Below, piece after piece: positions 10,318 through 18,843 of a stretch of DNA of 40,268 bases. The DNA comes from Acidobacteriota bacterium. GTDB taxonomy: Bacteria; Acidobacteriota; Blastocatellia; Pyrinomonadales; Pyrinomonadaceae. Both the position numbers and the translations under genes were made by a program. The notes beneath the pieces were generated by a model. The model saw only the letters and a list, made by a program, of their open reading frames with translations. It was not told where the DNA came from and did no database searches. The number at the start of each line of letters is the position of its first letter. The first letter of the stretch is position 1. The stretch is taken from NCBI GenBank assembly GCA_019242475.1, contig JAFAVK010000084.1, forward strand, positions 1-40,268, written 5' to 3'.

Positions 10318-10387
10318 AAAGTTGAAAGTTCAAAATTGAAGGCCGGAGTTCTTAACTTTGACCCTTGAACTTTCAACTTTGAACTCT
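10318..10387. repeat. Heptamer-based inverted repeat, AGTTGAA family
   Basis: Perfect 16-bp arms, AAAGTTGAAAGTTCAA (10318-10333) and its complement (10365-10380), each built of 7-bp units (AGTTGAA, AGTTCAA, AATTGAA; TTGAACT, TTCAACT, TTGAACT). It occupies the gap between the NHL gene and rsmD. The interior also contains a partly matching TTAACTT unit. Confidence 0.8.
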
Positions 10388-10400
10388 TACCTTTGAGTCC

Positions 10401-10982
10401 ATGCGCGTGATCGCCGGACAGTACCGCGGGCGTGTGCTGAAGAACCCGCAGGGGTTGCAGACCCGCCCGACCTCAGACCGTTTGCGCGAGACCCTCTTTA
10501 ACGTGCTCGCGCCGCGCCTCAACGGCGCACGCTTCCTCGACCTCTGCGCCGGCACGGGCGCCGTCGGCATCGAAGCCCTTTCGCGCGGCGCCGCCTTCGT
10601 CACCTTCGTTGACCGCGTCCACAAGATGTGCGGGCTGGTCGAAGAGAACCTCGACCTGCTCGGCGTGCCCGAGGAGTTGACCGAGGTCGTCAAGAGCGAC
10701 GCGGCCGAGTACCTGCGCCGCACGGGGCGCAACGAGGGGCAGGAGTGGCGCGCGGGCACGGAGCCGTGGGACGTGGCCTACTTCGACCCGCCGTACTCGT
10801 CCGACTACCTCTCAGTCCTCAAAGAGTTCGGCGCGCACACGGCGGCGCTTTTGCGCGAGGGCGGCGTGCTCGTCGTCGAACACCACCACAAGAACCCTCT
10901 GCCCGAGACGCTCGGGCGGCTGCGCCGCTGGCGCGTGCTCAAGCAGGGCGACTCGGCCCTGAGCTTCTACGAGGCCGCCTGA
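10401..10982 (+). CDS. rsmD: 16S rRNA (guanine966-N2)-methyltransferase RsmD
   Basis: A 193-residue SAM-dependent enzyme that methylates G966 of 16S rRNA. It opens with MRVIAGQYRGR and TRPTSDRLRETLFNVL, both typical of RsmD. The SAM-binding motif FLDLCAGTGAVGIEALSRGA is at residues 45-64 and the catalytic DPPY at 129-132. Length is normal. It starts 87 nt after the NHL gene, beyond a repeat, so it may be separately transcribed. Confidence 0.93.
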   Translation: MRVIAGQYRGRVLKNPQGLQTRPTSDRLRETLFNVLAPRLNGARFLDLCAGTGAVGIEALSRGAAFVTFVDRVHKMCGLVEENLDLLGVPEELTEVVKSDAAEYLRRTGRNEGQEWRAGTEPWDVAYFDPPYSSDYLSVLKEFGAHTAALLREGGVLVVEHHHKNPLPETLGRLRRWRVLKQGDSALSFYEAA

Positions 10983-11097
10983 TTGACGCGGGCGCTCCGC
11001 TTTTGCCAAACTCCTAAAGCGAGAAGCCCCTTCCTCCTCAAACGCTCTCAAGAACAAGCCTCCGCGCGGGCGCACCCGACGCGCGCGCGGCCGGGGA

Positions 11098-11514
11098 ATG
11101 TGTCTCGTGACAGAGAAGTCAGGTAAGGAACGCCGCCTCAAGCCGAGGTTCAACGCGGAGTTGCCGTGCGACTTAGCGCCCGGCGGCGGCCAACTACTCT
11201 CGCCCGACGACCGGCTCGAATGCCGCACGCGCGACCTGAGCGAGTCGGGCATCGGCGTCGTCGCCGGCTCGATCTACGTCGGCTACACCTGCGTCGTGGA
11301 CGAGGGGCGCGCGCTCCACCTCCGCCTCGCGCTGCCCGCCGGCGAGATCGAGATGGAGGCCACGTCCGCACACTACCTCCGCCTCGACTCGGACGCGGAC
11401 AACCCCGTCTACCTCATCGGCCTCCGCATCGCCTCGATGTCCGAAGAGGACAGAACCGCCTACCAGAACTATCTGGAAGAGTTGAGCAGGGCTGAGGACA
11501 GCCGTGAACCATGA
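11098..11514 (+). CDS. PilZ-domain protein (c-di-GMP receptor)
   Basis: A 138-residue single-domain PilZ protein. Both ligand motifs are intact: RLKPR (RxxxR) near residue 14 and TRDLSESGIG (DxSxxG) near residue 47. It should therefore bind cyclic di-GMP; the downstream target is unknown. The start is either ATG 11098 or GTG 11107; neither has a strong ribosome site. The last codons and stop lie inside the left arm of a heptamer repeat (11502-11567). An HD-GYP-like gene 3 kb away could belong to the same signalling system. Confidence 0.82.
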   Translation: MCLVTEKSGKERRLKPRFNAELPCDLAPGGGQLLSPDDRLECRTRDLSESGIGVVAGSIYVGYTCVVDEGRALHLRLALPAGEIEMEATSAHYLRLDSDADNPVYLIGLRIASMSEEDRTAYQNYLEELSRAEDSREP

Positions 11515-11567
11515 CAGGAGGAAGAATCTGTCTTTCTCTCGTCACGGTTCACGGTTTACGGTTTACG
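11502..11567. repeat. Heptamer-based inverted repeat, GTGAACC family (copy 1)
   Basis: CCGTGAACCATGAC (11502-11515) pairs with GTCACGGTTCACGG (11541-11554) with one mismatch. The right arm continues with tandem GTTTACG units to 11567. It lies between convergent genes and overlaps the stop codon of the PilZ gene. Related copies are at 16264-16381 and 21306-21412. Confidence 0.8.
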
Positions 11568-11576
11568 TCTTTTGCC

Positions 11577-12980
11577 TTACTTCTCCGTCGGACAGGTGGG
11601 GAGGTTGAGGTGGACGGAGAGGCCGGTGGGTTCGAGGTCGTGGAGCGTGACGGAGCCGCCGAGCACGTCGAGGAGGCGGTGTGCGATGACGAGGCCGAGT
11701 TCGTTCATGTTCGTGCCGCGCTCGTTGGGGGCGTCGATGTCCACGGGCTCGAAGAGCCGCGCGGGGTCTTCGAGCGGCGCGCCCGAGTCCGTGATCTCGA
11801 TGCGCAGACCCCCGCCCTCCGCGCTGACGGTGTTGACGTTGACCGAACCGCCCGAGGGGCTGCGGCCGATGGCGAAGGCGAGGAAGTTGTAGAGCACCTG
11901 CCGCAGCTTCCCCTCGTCCGAGACGATGCCGCCCACCCCCGGCGCCGTCGTGCAGTCGAGCGTCACCGACTGCTTCTGCGCCAGCCGCGAGACGGCCGCG
12001 CACGACTCGCGCAAAGTCTCGCGCAGGGAGAACTCGTGGAGGAAAAGCTCCGTGTGCCCTGCTTCGAGCCGCGAGAGGTCTACGAGCTGGTTGAGGCTCG
12101 CCTGCAACTGGAAGCCCGACGACTGAATCTTGCCGCAGAAGCGCCGCTGCGTCTCGCTCAAGTCCTCCTGGTCGAGCAGAATCTCCGCGAAGCCGAGGAT
12201 GGAGGTGAGCGGCGTCCGCAGTTCGTGCGACATGCGCGCGAGGAAGAGCGAGCGGTAGCGGCCGACCCTTTGCAGCTCAAGGTTCGCGCTCTCCAACTGG
12301 GCCGTGCGGCTGCGCAGCTCTTCGACCAGAGATTCGATGCGGCTGTGCTGCTCGTCCATCGCCGCGCTGCGGCGCGCGTTGCCGAGCGCGATGACGACCG
12401 TCTGCCCCACGCACCTCACGCCGGCGAGCGCCTCGCGCAGGTGCGCCGCGTCGCCCGCCGCCGCCACCAGCACGCCCATCAACGCGCCGCTCGCGCTGAT
12501 GGGCACGGCCGCCGCCGCCTTGAAACCCGCGCGCTCCAGCAGTGCCCTGGCGCCGGAGGCCGCCCCGCCCTCTTCGCCGTTCTCACTTAAACCGACCACG
12601 AACTCTTCGCCCGTGCGCGCGACCTCTCCGGCCATCGCCTGCCCCACGGCGCGTGCCGTCTCGCCCCCGACGTGCGGGTGCGTGAAGGCCGCGCGCGGCG
12701 CGAGCCCGCCGCCTTCCACATGCAAGTATATTTTCACGCAGCAGAGGTTCCAGTGGCGCAGCAGTATCCGCGCGAAGGACTCGCAGACCTCCTGCTCGGT
12801 GCACGCGCGCCCCTGTGAGAACGCCTGCTCGTTGAGGAGGCTGACGACCTCGGAGACCATCCCCGGCAGGTGGCCCTGCGAGACTTCGGCGCCGGCGCAC
12901 TCGCGCACGCCGGACGGGGCCGCCTCATCGCCGCCCGCCTGGGCGCGCACGCCCGAAACTGTTTTTGACCTTTGCACCAT
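11577..12980 (-). CDS. GAF-domain sensor histidine kinase (soluble)
   Basis: A 467-residue kinase with no signal peptide or membrane helix. A GAF-like sensor region spans roughly residues 35-200 (SFARILLRHWNLCCVKIYL...AAVPISASGALMGVLV), followed by a short coiled coil (VEELRSRTAQLESANLELQ). The dimerisation and phosphoacceptor domain has MSHELRTPLTSILGF with His252. In the ATPase domain the N box reads LRQVLYNFLAFAI and the G1 box ITDSGAP. The usual second glycine box is weak (MNELGLVIA), so activity may be reduced. No response regulator is adjacent. Confidence 0.87.
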   Translation of the reverse strand: MVQRSKTVSGVRAQAGGDEAAPSGVRECAGAEVSQGHLPGMVSEVVSLLNEQAFSQGRACTEQEVCESFARILLRHWNLCCVKIYLHVEGGGLAPRAAFTHPHVGGETARAVGQAMAGEVARTGEEFVVGLSENGEEGGAASGARALLERAGFKAAAAVPISASGALMGVLVAAAGDAAHLREALAGVRCVGQTVVIALGNARRSAAMDEQHSRIESLVEELRSRTAQLESANLELQRVGRYRSLFLARMSHELRTPLTSILGFAEILLDQEDLSETQRRFCGKIQSSGFQLQASLNQLVDLSRLEAGHTELFLHEFSLRETLRESCAAVSRLAQKQSVTLDCTTAPGVGGIVSDEGKLRQVLYNFLAFAIGRSPSGGSVNVNTVSAEGGGLRIEITDSGAPLEDPARLFEPVDIDAPNERGTNMNELGLVIAHRLLDVLGGSVTLHDLEPTGLSVHLNLPTCPTEK

Positions 12981-13104
12981 TACAACCCGGCGTGAACGAC
13001 CTGTCTGAGTCGGCGGCCCCTGGCGGCCGCCCAGAGTGTACGAAGCCTGACAGAAATTCTTCCGTTTTTTATCTCAAAATTTCTCGGAGAGACTGGCGAC
13101 CACA

Positions 13105-13219
13105 GTAGAGGTTAGAGGTTAGTAATTGCGGCCCGCGTCCTTGCCTTTATTTCCGCTCAAGACGCCCATAAGATAGCTTCAACCGACCTCTGACTTCTGA
13201 CCTCTGGCCTCCGACCTCC
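13105..13219. repeat. Heptamer-based inverted repeat, TGACCTC family (degenerate)
   Basis: The left side has TAGAGGT, TAGAGGT and TAGTAAT units (13105-13125). The right side has CGACCTC, TGACTTC, TGACCTC, TGGCCTC and CGACCTC (13184-13219). The arms are complementary only imperfectly and about 60 nt apart. It lies in the divergent gap between the kinase and the DUF4388-DnaJ gene. Confidence 0.65.
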
Positions 13220-13272
13220 GCGTGGGCTATGATTGACGGGGGGACTTCTGAAGGGATGGCCCCCACTCCTCG

Positions 13273-14373
13273 ATGAACGGCCGACTGTCAGACCAACCTC
13301 TAGCGGAACTCGTACGCGAAATCTCGGAGGCACGTCTCTCGGGCGCGCTGCGCCTTGAGCGCGAGCGCGCGAAGGCCGTCGTCTACTTCGAGACGGGCGG
13401 GGTCGCGGCCGCCGTCTCGAACGTGCGCGCGTTGCGGCTCGTCGAGGTGCTGCGCCGGAGCGGCGTCGTGGACGCGTCGCGGCTCTACGCCGCGTTCGGC
13501 GAGCGGGTGATGTCGGACGAGCAGGCCGGCGCCACGCTCGTGCAATCGGGCGTGCTCGACGAGTCGGGGCTCAAACGTCTCCAGGAGCGGCAGTCGAGGG
13601 AAGTCCTCGGCGAGGTGCTGCGCTGGACTGACGGCCAGTGGGCGTTCGACCCGCGCGTGCGTCTGGCCGGCGCTCAAGCGCTTCGGCTGGACGTGTCGGG
13701 TCTGCTGGCCGAGTCGGCGCGCAACCTCCCGCCGGAGTTGGTCGCCGCGAGGATGCACGGCGACGCGCAGACGGTCGCGCCCGCCGAGGGCTTTGAAGAG
13801 AAGTTGAACGGCGGCCTCCGGCTCCTCCCCGCGGAGGCTTTCGTCATGTCGCGCGTCTACGCGCCCGTGCGGCTGGGCGAGGTCGTCGCCGTCAGCGGCC
13901 TGCCCGAGGAAGAGACGCGCCGGGCCGTCTACGTGCTCGCGCTCGGCGGCCTGCTCACGCGCACGGGCGGCCCGCGCATCCTGCCCGCCGAGGCGCAGAA
14001 ACTCGCGACGCAACAACTCGCCGCCGCGGTGGCCCCCGCGCCCGAGTCAACGAGTCAGCCGGGCGAGCGCCCGCCCCCCGCGGAGCCGGAGCGCGACACG
14101 CGCGGCACCGTCGAGGAGCTGTTCGCGCTCGCGCGCGGCGCGACGCACTACGAGGTGCTCGGCGTTGCGCGCTCGGCCTCGGCCGACGAGGTCAAGCGCG
14201 TCTACTACTCGCACGCGCGCCGCCTCCACCCCGACCGCTTCCGCCGCGACGCCGACGAGGAGACGCGCCAGCGCACCGACGCCGCCTTCGCCCGCGTCGC
14301 CCAGGCGTACGACGTGCTGAAGGACGCGGCCCTCCGCGCCGCCTACGATTTGAAGCTGGCGAAGAAACAGTAG
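13273..14373 (+). CDS. DUF4388 (PATAN-like)-DnaJ fusion protein
   Basis: A 366-residue fusion. Residues 1-140 form a DUF4388/PATAN-like regulatory domain (MNGRLSDQPLAELVREIS, SGALRLERERAKAVVYFETG). A winged-helix-like middle and a Pro-rich linker follow. The C-terminal J-domain (about residues 285-366) starts THYEVLGVARSASADEVKRV and has the HPD motif at 319-321, so it could stimulate a DnaK ATPase. DUF4388 proteins are common in Acidobacteria, Deltaproteobacteria and related phyla, often in two-component or motility settings. The target is unknown. The stop codon lies within a heptamer repeat. Confidence 0.85.
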   Translation: MNGRLSDQPLAELVREISEARLSGALRLERERAKAVVYFETGGVAAAVSNVRALRLVEVLRRSGVVDASRLYAAFGERVMSDEQAGATLVQSGVLDESGLKRLQERQSREVLGEVLRWTDGQWAFDPRVRLAGAQALRLDVSGLLAESARNLPPELVAARMHGDAQTVAPAEGFEEKLNGGLRLLPAEAFVMSRVYAPVRLGEVVAVSGLPEEETRRAVYVLALGGLLTRTGGPRILPAEAQKLATQQLAAAVAPAPESTSQPGERPPPAEPERDTRGTVEELFALARGATHYEVLGVARSASADEVKRVYYSHARRLHPDRFRRDADEETRQRTDAAFARVAQAYDVLKDAALRAAYDLKLAKKQ

Positions 14374-14475
14374 TCAGTAGCGCTCCGCGTGATTATGTCG
14401 TAGATGAAAGCCGTAAGGTTCGAGCGACGAAAGTTTTTTTCTACTGTCTACTGTCTACCGTCTACTGTCTACTTG
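14369..14475. repeat. Heptamer-based inverted repeat, CTACTGT family
   Basis: A short left arm AGTAGTCAGTAG (14369-14380, containing the stop codon of the DnaJ-fusion gene) faces a five-unit right array: CTACTGT, CTACTGT, CTACCGT, CTACTGT, CTACTTG (14441-14475). The two sides are about 60 nt apart. A run of seven T at 14434-14440 comes just before the right array. Confidence 0.7.
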
Positions 14476-14510
14476 TTTTGACCGCCTTTGAAACGTACAC
14501 TCTAACCTCT

Positions 14511-15281
14511 ATGGGCATCGAGTTTGCTGAGAGCGACCGCGGGGCCGGCGAGGCGTATCTGCGCCTCGCGGCGGGCGTGGACGAGTTCGAGGGCTACGCG
14601 CACCCGCACGCCGCGCGCGTGGCGCGGCTGGCCGACGCGCTCGCCGAACACTTCCGCCTGTCGCGCGCCGACCGCACCTCCATCGTCTTCGCGGCGCTGC
14701 TCCACGACATCGGCGAGATGACGATGCAGCGCGACTACATCAAGCGCGACGGGCCGCTCAACGAGGCCGAACGCTTAGACCTCATGCGCCACCCCGTCAT
14801 CGGCGAGCAGGAGGCCGCGCGCTCGGGCGCCGACCGCGCCGTCCAGCTCCTCGTCCGCTGGCACCACGAGTGGTTCGGCGGCGGCGGCTACCCGGACGCC
14901 CTGCGCGGCGAGCAGATACCTTTGGGCGCGCGCATCCTCCGCGTCGCCGACGCCTACGCCGCGCTCACCGACACGCGCCCCTGGCGCCCCGCTGGCACCG
15001 AGGCGGAGGCGCGCAAACACCTCGGCCTGTGGGCCGGCATCGAGTTCGACCCCGCGGTCGTCCTCGCCTTCCTCTCGCTCGAAGGTCTGCCGGAGCTGCG
15101 CTCCTTCGCGGGCGAGCGACGCGGGACGGACGAGCCCGCGGCCGAGTCGCAGGAGGCGCCCTCGATCATCCGCGCGCAGAAAGCACCGGCCGACGGCGAC
15201 GCCGCCGCCGAAGGCGAAGAGGTTGTCCACGCCGGCGAGCCGCCCGCGCAGTACCCCTGGGACGCGGGCACCCCGAGTTAA
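14511..15281 (+). CDS. HD-GYP-like phosphodiesterase
   Basis: A 256-residue protein dominated by one HD domain, with HPHAARVARLADALAEHF, LLHDIGE near residue 64 and HHEWFGGGGYP near 119-129, followed by ARILRVADAYAALT. These match the HD and GYP metal-site motifs, though DGxGYP reads GGGGYP. Cyclic di-GMP hydrolysis is the family expectation but not certain here. The C-terminal 50 residues are an acidic low-complexity tail. ATG 14511 is preferred over an upstream TTG that overlaps a repeat. The PilZ gene lies 3 kb away. Confidence 0.78.
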   Translation: MGIEFAESDRGAGEAYLRLAAGVDEFEGYAHPHAARVARLADALAEHFRLSRADRTSIVFAALLHDIGEMTMQRDYIKRDGPLNEAERLDLMRHPVIGEQEAARSGADRAVQLLVRWHHEWFGGGGYPDALRGEQIPLGARILRVADAYAALTDTRPWRPAGTEAEARKHLGLWAGIEFDPAVVLAFLSLEGLPELRSFAGERRGTDEPAAESQEAPSIIRAQKAPADGDAAAEGEEVVHAGEPPAQYPWDAGTPS

Positions 15282-15338
15282 CTTTTCGAGATTGATTCAG
15301 GCAGGACTTTCGTCAAACTTCTTCAGAGGCCGACGACG

Positions 15339-16262
15339 TTGCGCAACTTCTCCGACTCGCTCCCCGAAGGCTGGCTCGCGTTCGAGCTGGGCGTGCTACG
15401 CCGCCTACAGTTCCGCTCGGTCATCGACCCGTTCGCGGGCGAGGCCGCGACGCTCGCCTACCTCAAGCGCTGGGGCGCGCGCGTCGCCGCCAACGACACT
15501 GCACGCTGGGCCTTCGAGCGCGCACGCGCGCGCGTCGAGAACAACGCGGAGGTCTTGGACGAGTCGGACGTGGAGGCCGTGCTCGAAGACGCGTACGTCC
15601 CGCGCCACCGCCTCTACAACCCCGGCCTGCGCCGCTGGTTCGGCGAGACCGACGCGTGGTGGTTCGACAACGTCCGCGCCAACGCGGAGAAGCTCGCGCC
15701 GGAGAAGCGCCCGCTCGCGCTCGACCTCGGCATGGCCGTCGGCGACTACGCGCTCTCCTTCGACGACGACACGCGCGAGCTGCGCCAGCCCCTCTCGCGC
15801 GCCTTCAAGCGCCTCTGGGACTGCGCGCCCGCGCCCTTCGACAACAAGCAGAAGAACACGGCCTCGAACCGCGACGCGCGCGACTTCGTCGGCCGCGAGC
15901 AGGCGGAGCTGCTCTTCATCAGACTGCCCCGCCCCTCGCGCCGCGCCGCGCGCGACTCGGCCTGGGGCTGGCGCGAGGTCTGGGTGCGCGGCGACGCCGA
16001 CTTCTGGGACGAATTCGAGCGCTCCCGCGAGGGACGCCTCGGCGCGCGGGCAGAAGCGAGACGCCAGTACCTCCGCCACGTCGAGGAACTCCTCGACGCC
16101 GCCTCTCACCTGCCGGCCTGGGCCGTCTCGCACGTGGACGACGGCTACCTCCCGACCGAAGAATTAATCGAGACCGTCGGCCGCCTCCGCCGCGTCGGCA
16201 CCGTCTACACCAAAGACTTCACCGAGCTGACCGGCGCCCGCGCCGTCATCGTCACGGCATAA
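15339..16262 (+). CDS. D12-class DNA adenine methylase relative lacking DPPY
   Basis: A 307-residue protein that looks like a D12-class (Dam-type) methyltransferase scaffold. A SAM-site-like VIDPFAGEAATLAYLKRWG lies at residues 28-46, the second motif ANDTARWAF at 51-59, and a C-terminal SHVDDGYLPTEELIE resembles the SYNDDG...S.EEL segment of the family. Where the catalytic DPPY should follow AELLFI, the sequence reads RLPRPS (195-200), so adenine methylation is unlikely. There is no restriction gene nearby. The start is TTG 15339; the frame stays open to 15282 without a better start. The function is unknown. Confidence 0.6.
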   Translation: MRNFSDSLPEGWLAFELGVLRRLQFRSVIDPFAGEAATLAYLKRWGARVAANDTARWAFERARARVENNAEVLDESDVEAVLEDAYVPRHRLYNPGLRRWFGETDAWWFDNVRANAEKLAPEKRPLALDLGMAVGDYALSFDDDTRELRQPLSRAFKRLWDCAPAPFDNKQKNTASNRDARDFVGREQAELLFIRLPRPSRRAARDSAWGWREVWVRGDADFWDEFERSREGRLGARAEARRQYLRHVEELLDAASHLPAWAVSHVDDGYLPTEELIETVGRLRRVGTVYTKDFTELTGARAVIVTA

Positions 16263-16263
16263 G

Positions 16264-16381
16264 GCGCGTGAACCGTAAACCGTGAACCGTGACAGGAGGA
16301 AGGCAATCCTTCTTGTCACGGTTCACGGTTCACGGTTCACGCGCTCTTATCTTGTCACGGTTTACGGTTCACGGTTCACGG
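16264..16381. repeat. Heptamer-based inverted repeat, GTGAACC family (copy 2)
   Basis: Arms of 30 bp (16264-16293 with 16315-16344) pair with one mismatch around a 21-nt loop. A third right-type arm follows at 16350-16381. The units are GTGAACC and GTAAACC. The sequence from about 16270 is nearly the same as the repeat at 21306-21412, including the loop AGAGGAAGG/AGGAGGAAGG and the linker CGCGCTYTTATCTTGTCACG. It lies between convergent genes. Confidence 0.9.
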
Positions 16382-18683
16382 CTTTTAAAATCACGAGCGT
16401 CTGGTCGTCGCCGCGGTCGGCCTGGCCCGTCCAGCGGTCGATCTCGTCGAAGATGTCTTGGCGGATGTTCTCGACCGTCTCGGCGCGGCGGGCGGCGGCG
16501 AGGGCGGCAAGGCGCTGCTCGCCGTACTCCTCGCCCGTCGCGTTCTGCGCCTCGGTGATGCCGTCGGAGTAGACGACGAGCAGGTCGCCGTCGTTCAGCA
16601 ACGCCTTCCCTTCCTCGAACGGCACGGCGTCGAAGGCGCCGAGCACCGTGCCTCCCGTCCAAAGCCTTTCGACCGTCCCTCCGGCGCGCACGAGCACGGG
16701 CGCGTTGTGCCCGGCGTTCGTGTAGCGCAGCGTCCGCGCGCCGTCGTCGTAGAGCGCGAGGAAGAGCGTTGCGAAGCGGTCGGCGTCGGTCGAGCGGCAG
16801 AGCTGCTCGTTGATGCGCCCGGCCATCCTTGAGACCAAGCCACAGTCTTCCGCGCCCGCCACGCCGCGCGACATCTCGAACGACTGCGCGCCGTCGCCGG
16901 ACGCGGCCTGTGCCGCGTGCGCGGGCGCCGCGACGCGCAGGCGCTCCGCGATGATCGAGACCTGCGCGCGCAGAGTCGCCTGCAAGTTCGACATCACGAG
17001 CGAGGCCGAAAGCCCCTTGCCCGACACGTCGCCGAGCGTGAGCGCGACCAGACCGGGCGCGACCTCGATGAAGTCGTAGTAGTCGCCCGCGACGCCCAAA
17101 GCCGCGCGGCACTCGCCCGCGACGTTAGCCGAGCGGAGCGCGGGCGTGCTGCGCGGGAAGAGCTGCGCCTGCACCTCGTGCGCGATCTCGACCTCGCGCT
17201 TCAGACGCTCGTGCCCGACGCGCTCGGCCAGAAGCGTCTCGATGTTCGCCGACATGTCGTTGAAGGCGAGCGCGAGTTCCCCCAACTGGTCGCGCGAGCG
17301 CGTGCGTATGCGGTGCGAGAAGTCGCCGCGCTTGACCGACTCGGTCGCGCGATAAAGTTTATGGACGGTGCCCGTCACGGCGCGCGTCATCCACGCGGCC
17401 GAGAAGAGCGCCATCAGTTCGAGCATGAGGAAGATGCCCGCGATGACGTAGAGCATCTGCCACCAGCGCGGGCCGAGCACCGCGTCGCTCCAGAACTGCC
17501 TGCCGCCCGCGGCCCAAGACCAATCGACCAGGAAGGCAAAGCGCGGCGCGGTCTTGCCCTCGCGCCACTCGGTCGCGTCGAGGAAGACCGGGTACGGGAA
17601 CTCGAACCCGTTGAGCTGCGTGAAGCCCTCGCCGAACTGGTCGTGCGAGAGATCGACCACCTTCTCGCCCGGCGCGAGCTTCGGGGACTGCGGGTCGCGC
17701 TCGACCTCTGGCTGGCCGAAGTTGAAGCTGATGTTCCAGCCGCGGCGGCGCGCCTCTTCGCGCGTGAATGGGAGGAAGAAGGGGTGGATGCTGACGCCCG
17801 TCGTCTCGTGGTAGCGCCCGACGAGGGCGCGGCTGACCGGCACGGTCAAGAGCACCGCGACGGCGCGGCCGCCCGGCGCGACGCCGCGCGCCAGCGCGCG
17901 CACCGAGGGCGTGCCGAAAGCCTCGCGCGACTCCTCGGACGGGTAGACGTACGCGAAGCCGCTCCAGGACTCGCGCCCGCCGAGCCAGTGCGGCAGAGAC
18001 TCGCGCCCGTCCGTCTCCGCGTCCGGCCCGACGCCGCGCGCCTCCGGGCGTCCGTCGTGACTGACGAGCTGCGCGGGCGAGGACTCGCCGAGCGTGCCTG
18101 CGTCTTCGCCCGGCCGCGCGCGCCAGGCCGCGACGCGCGCGCCGGGCAGGGACGCGCGCAGCAGAGACGCGCGCTCGTCTAACCAAGCCTGCGCCTCGCG
18201 CTCGGAGGCGTCGGGCGGGAGGCGCGCGAGCCCCTCGGCGAGCGCGCGCGCGCCTTCGTGCGCGTGCCGCTCGGTCGCCTCGATCTCGACCGTGACGACG
18301 CGCACCATCGCCTGCGACGAGCCGCCGGTCGCCGCCAGCGCGCCGAGCGCGAGCAGCAGCACGACCGGCGTCAGCCCGGCGAAGAGGTACGTGATAATCA
18401 GGCGCCGCCTCACCTTCCACAAAAGCTTCCGCTTGAGGCGCACCGCGAGCTTGAGGCCGAAGTAGAGGAGGACGACGGCGCAGACGCAGAAGGTGAAGGG
18501 GCCGAGCACTCCCCCGACGGGCGTGTTCTGGTAGAGCGAGGTGTCGCGGACGAACAGGCGCAGCAGGAAGAGCGCGACCGCCGCCAGCGCCACGCGCGGC
18601 ATCGCGCGCCGTGACCACTCGCGCGCACGCGCGAACCGCACGCCCAAACGCCTCGACGCCACCGAACTCCCGCCCATCAACAT
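16362..18683 (-). CDS. Membrane HAMP-PP2C (SpoIIE/RsbU-type) serine phosphatase
   Basis: A 773-residue membrane phosphatase. Transmembrane helices lie near 30-45, 58-80 and 96-118, an extracytoplasmic sensor fills about 120-405, and a fourth helix (405-430) leads into a HAMP domain ending DQLGELALAFNDMSANIE. The SpoIIE/PP2C domain has AGDYYD, LGDVSGKGLSASLVM and YSDGITEAQN, with the metal-binding aspartates present. Relatives dephosphorylate anti-sigma-factor antagonists in partner-switching pathways. No antagonist or anti-sigma gene is adjacent. The 3' end overlaps the outer arm of a heptamer repeat, so the last codons are repeat-derived. Confidence 0.88.
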   Translation of the reverse strand: MLMGGSSVASRRLGVRFARAREWSRRAMPRVALAAVALFLLRLFVRDTSLYQNTPVGGVLGPFTFCVCAVVLLYFGLKLAVRLKRKLLWKVRRRLIITYLFAGLTPVVLLLALGALAATGGSSQAMVRVVTVEIEATERHAHEGARALAEGLARLPPDASEREAQAWLDERASLLRASLPGARVAAWRARPGEDAGTLGESSPAQLVSHDGRPEARGVGPDAETDGRESLPHWLGGRESWSGFAYVYPSEESREAFGTPSVRALARGVAPGGRAVAVLLTVPVSRALVGRYHETTGVSIHPFFLPFTREEARRRGWNISFNFGQPEVERDPQSPKLAPGEKVVDLSHDQFGEGFTQLNGFEFPYPVFLDATEWREGKTAPRFAFLVDWSWAAGGRQFWSDAVLGPRWWQMLYVIAGIFLMLELMALFSAAWMTRAVTGTVHKLYRATESVKRGDFSHRIRTRSRDQLGELALAFNDMSANIETLLAERVGHERLKREVEIAHEVQAQLFPRSTPALRSANVAGECRAALGVAGDYYDFIEVAPGLVALTLGDVSGKGLSASLVMSNLQATLRAQVSIIAERLRVAAPAHAAQAASGDGAQSFEMSRGVAGAEDCGLVSRMAGRINEQLCRSTDADRFATLFLALYDDGARTLRYTNAGHNAPVLVRAGGTVERLWTGGTVLGAFDAVPFEEGKALLNDGDLLVVYSDGITEAQNATGEEYGEQRLAALAAARRAETVENIRQDIFDEIDRWTGQADRGDDQTLVILKAVNREP

Positions 18684-18704
18684 TTCCCTTCCGACTAATA
18701 GTTT

Positions 18705-18786
18705 GAATGATGAATGATGAGCGATGAATGATGAATAGAAGCGGCTTGCATTTTATTCGTCATTCATCGCTCATCATTCATCATTC
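18705..18786. repeat. Heptamer-based inverted repeat, TGATGAA family (copy 2)
   Basis: A 32-bp stem (18705-18736 with 18755-18786) has a single G-T wobble. The units are TGATGAA and TGATGAG. The loop holds the same AAGCGGCTTG seen in the copy at 6129-6205. It lies between the HDAC-like gene and the phosphatase gene, both on the minus strand. Confidence 0.9.
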
Positions 18787-18843
18787 CCGCGCCGCCCTTC
18801 CTCTTACGCCGACATGGCGGACGGTGTTTCACCACGACCTTCA

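Noticed and set aside
15223..16167. A Ser/Arg/Thr-rich frame overlapping the methylase-like gene
   Set aside because: Its low-complexity composition is an out-of-frame reading of GC-rich codons.
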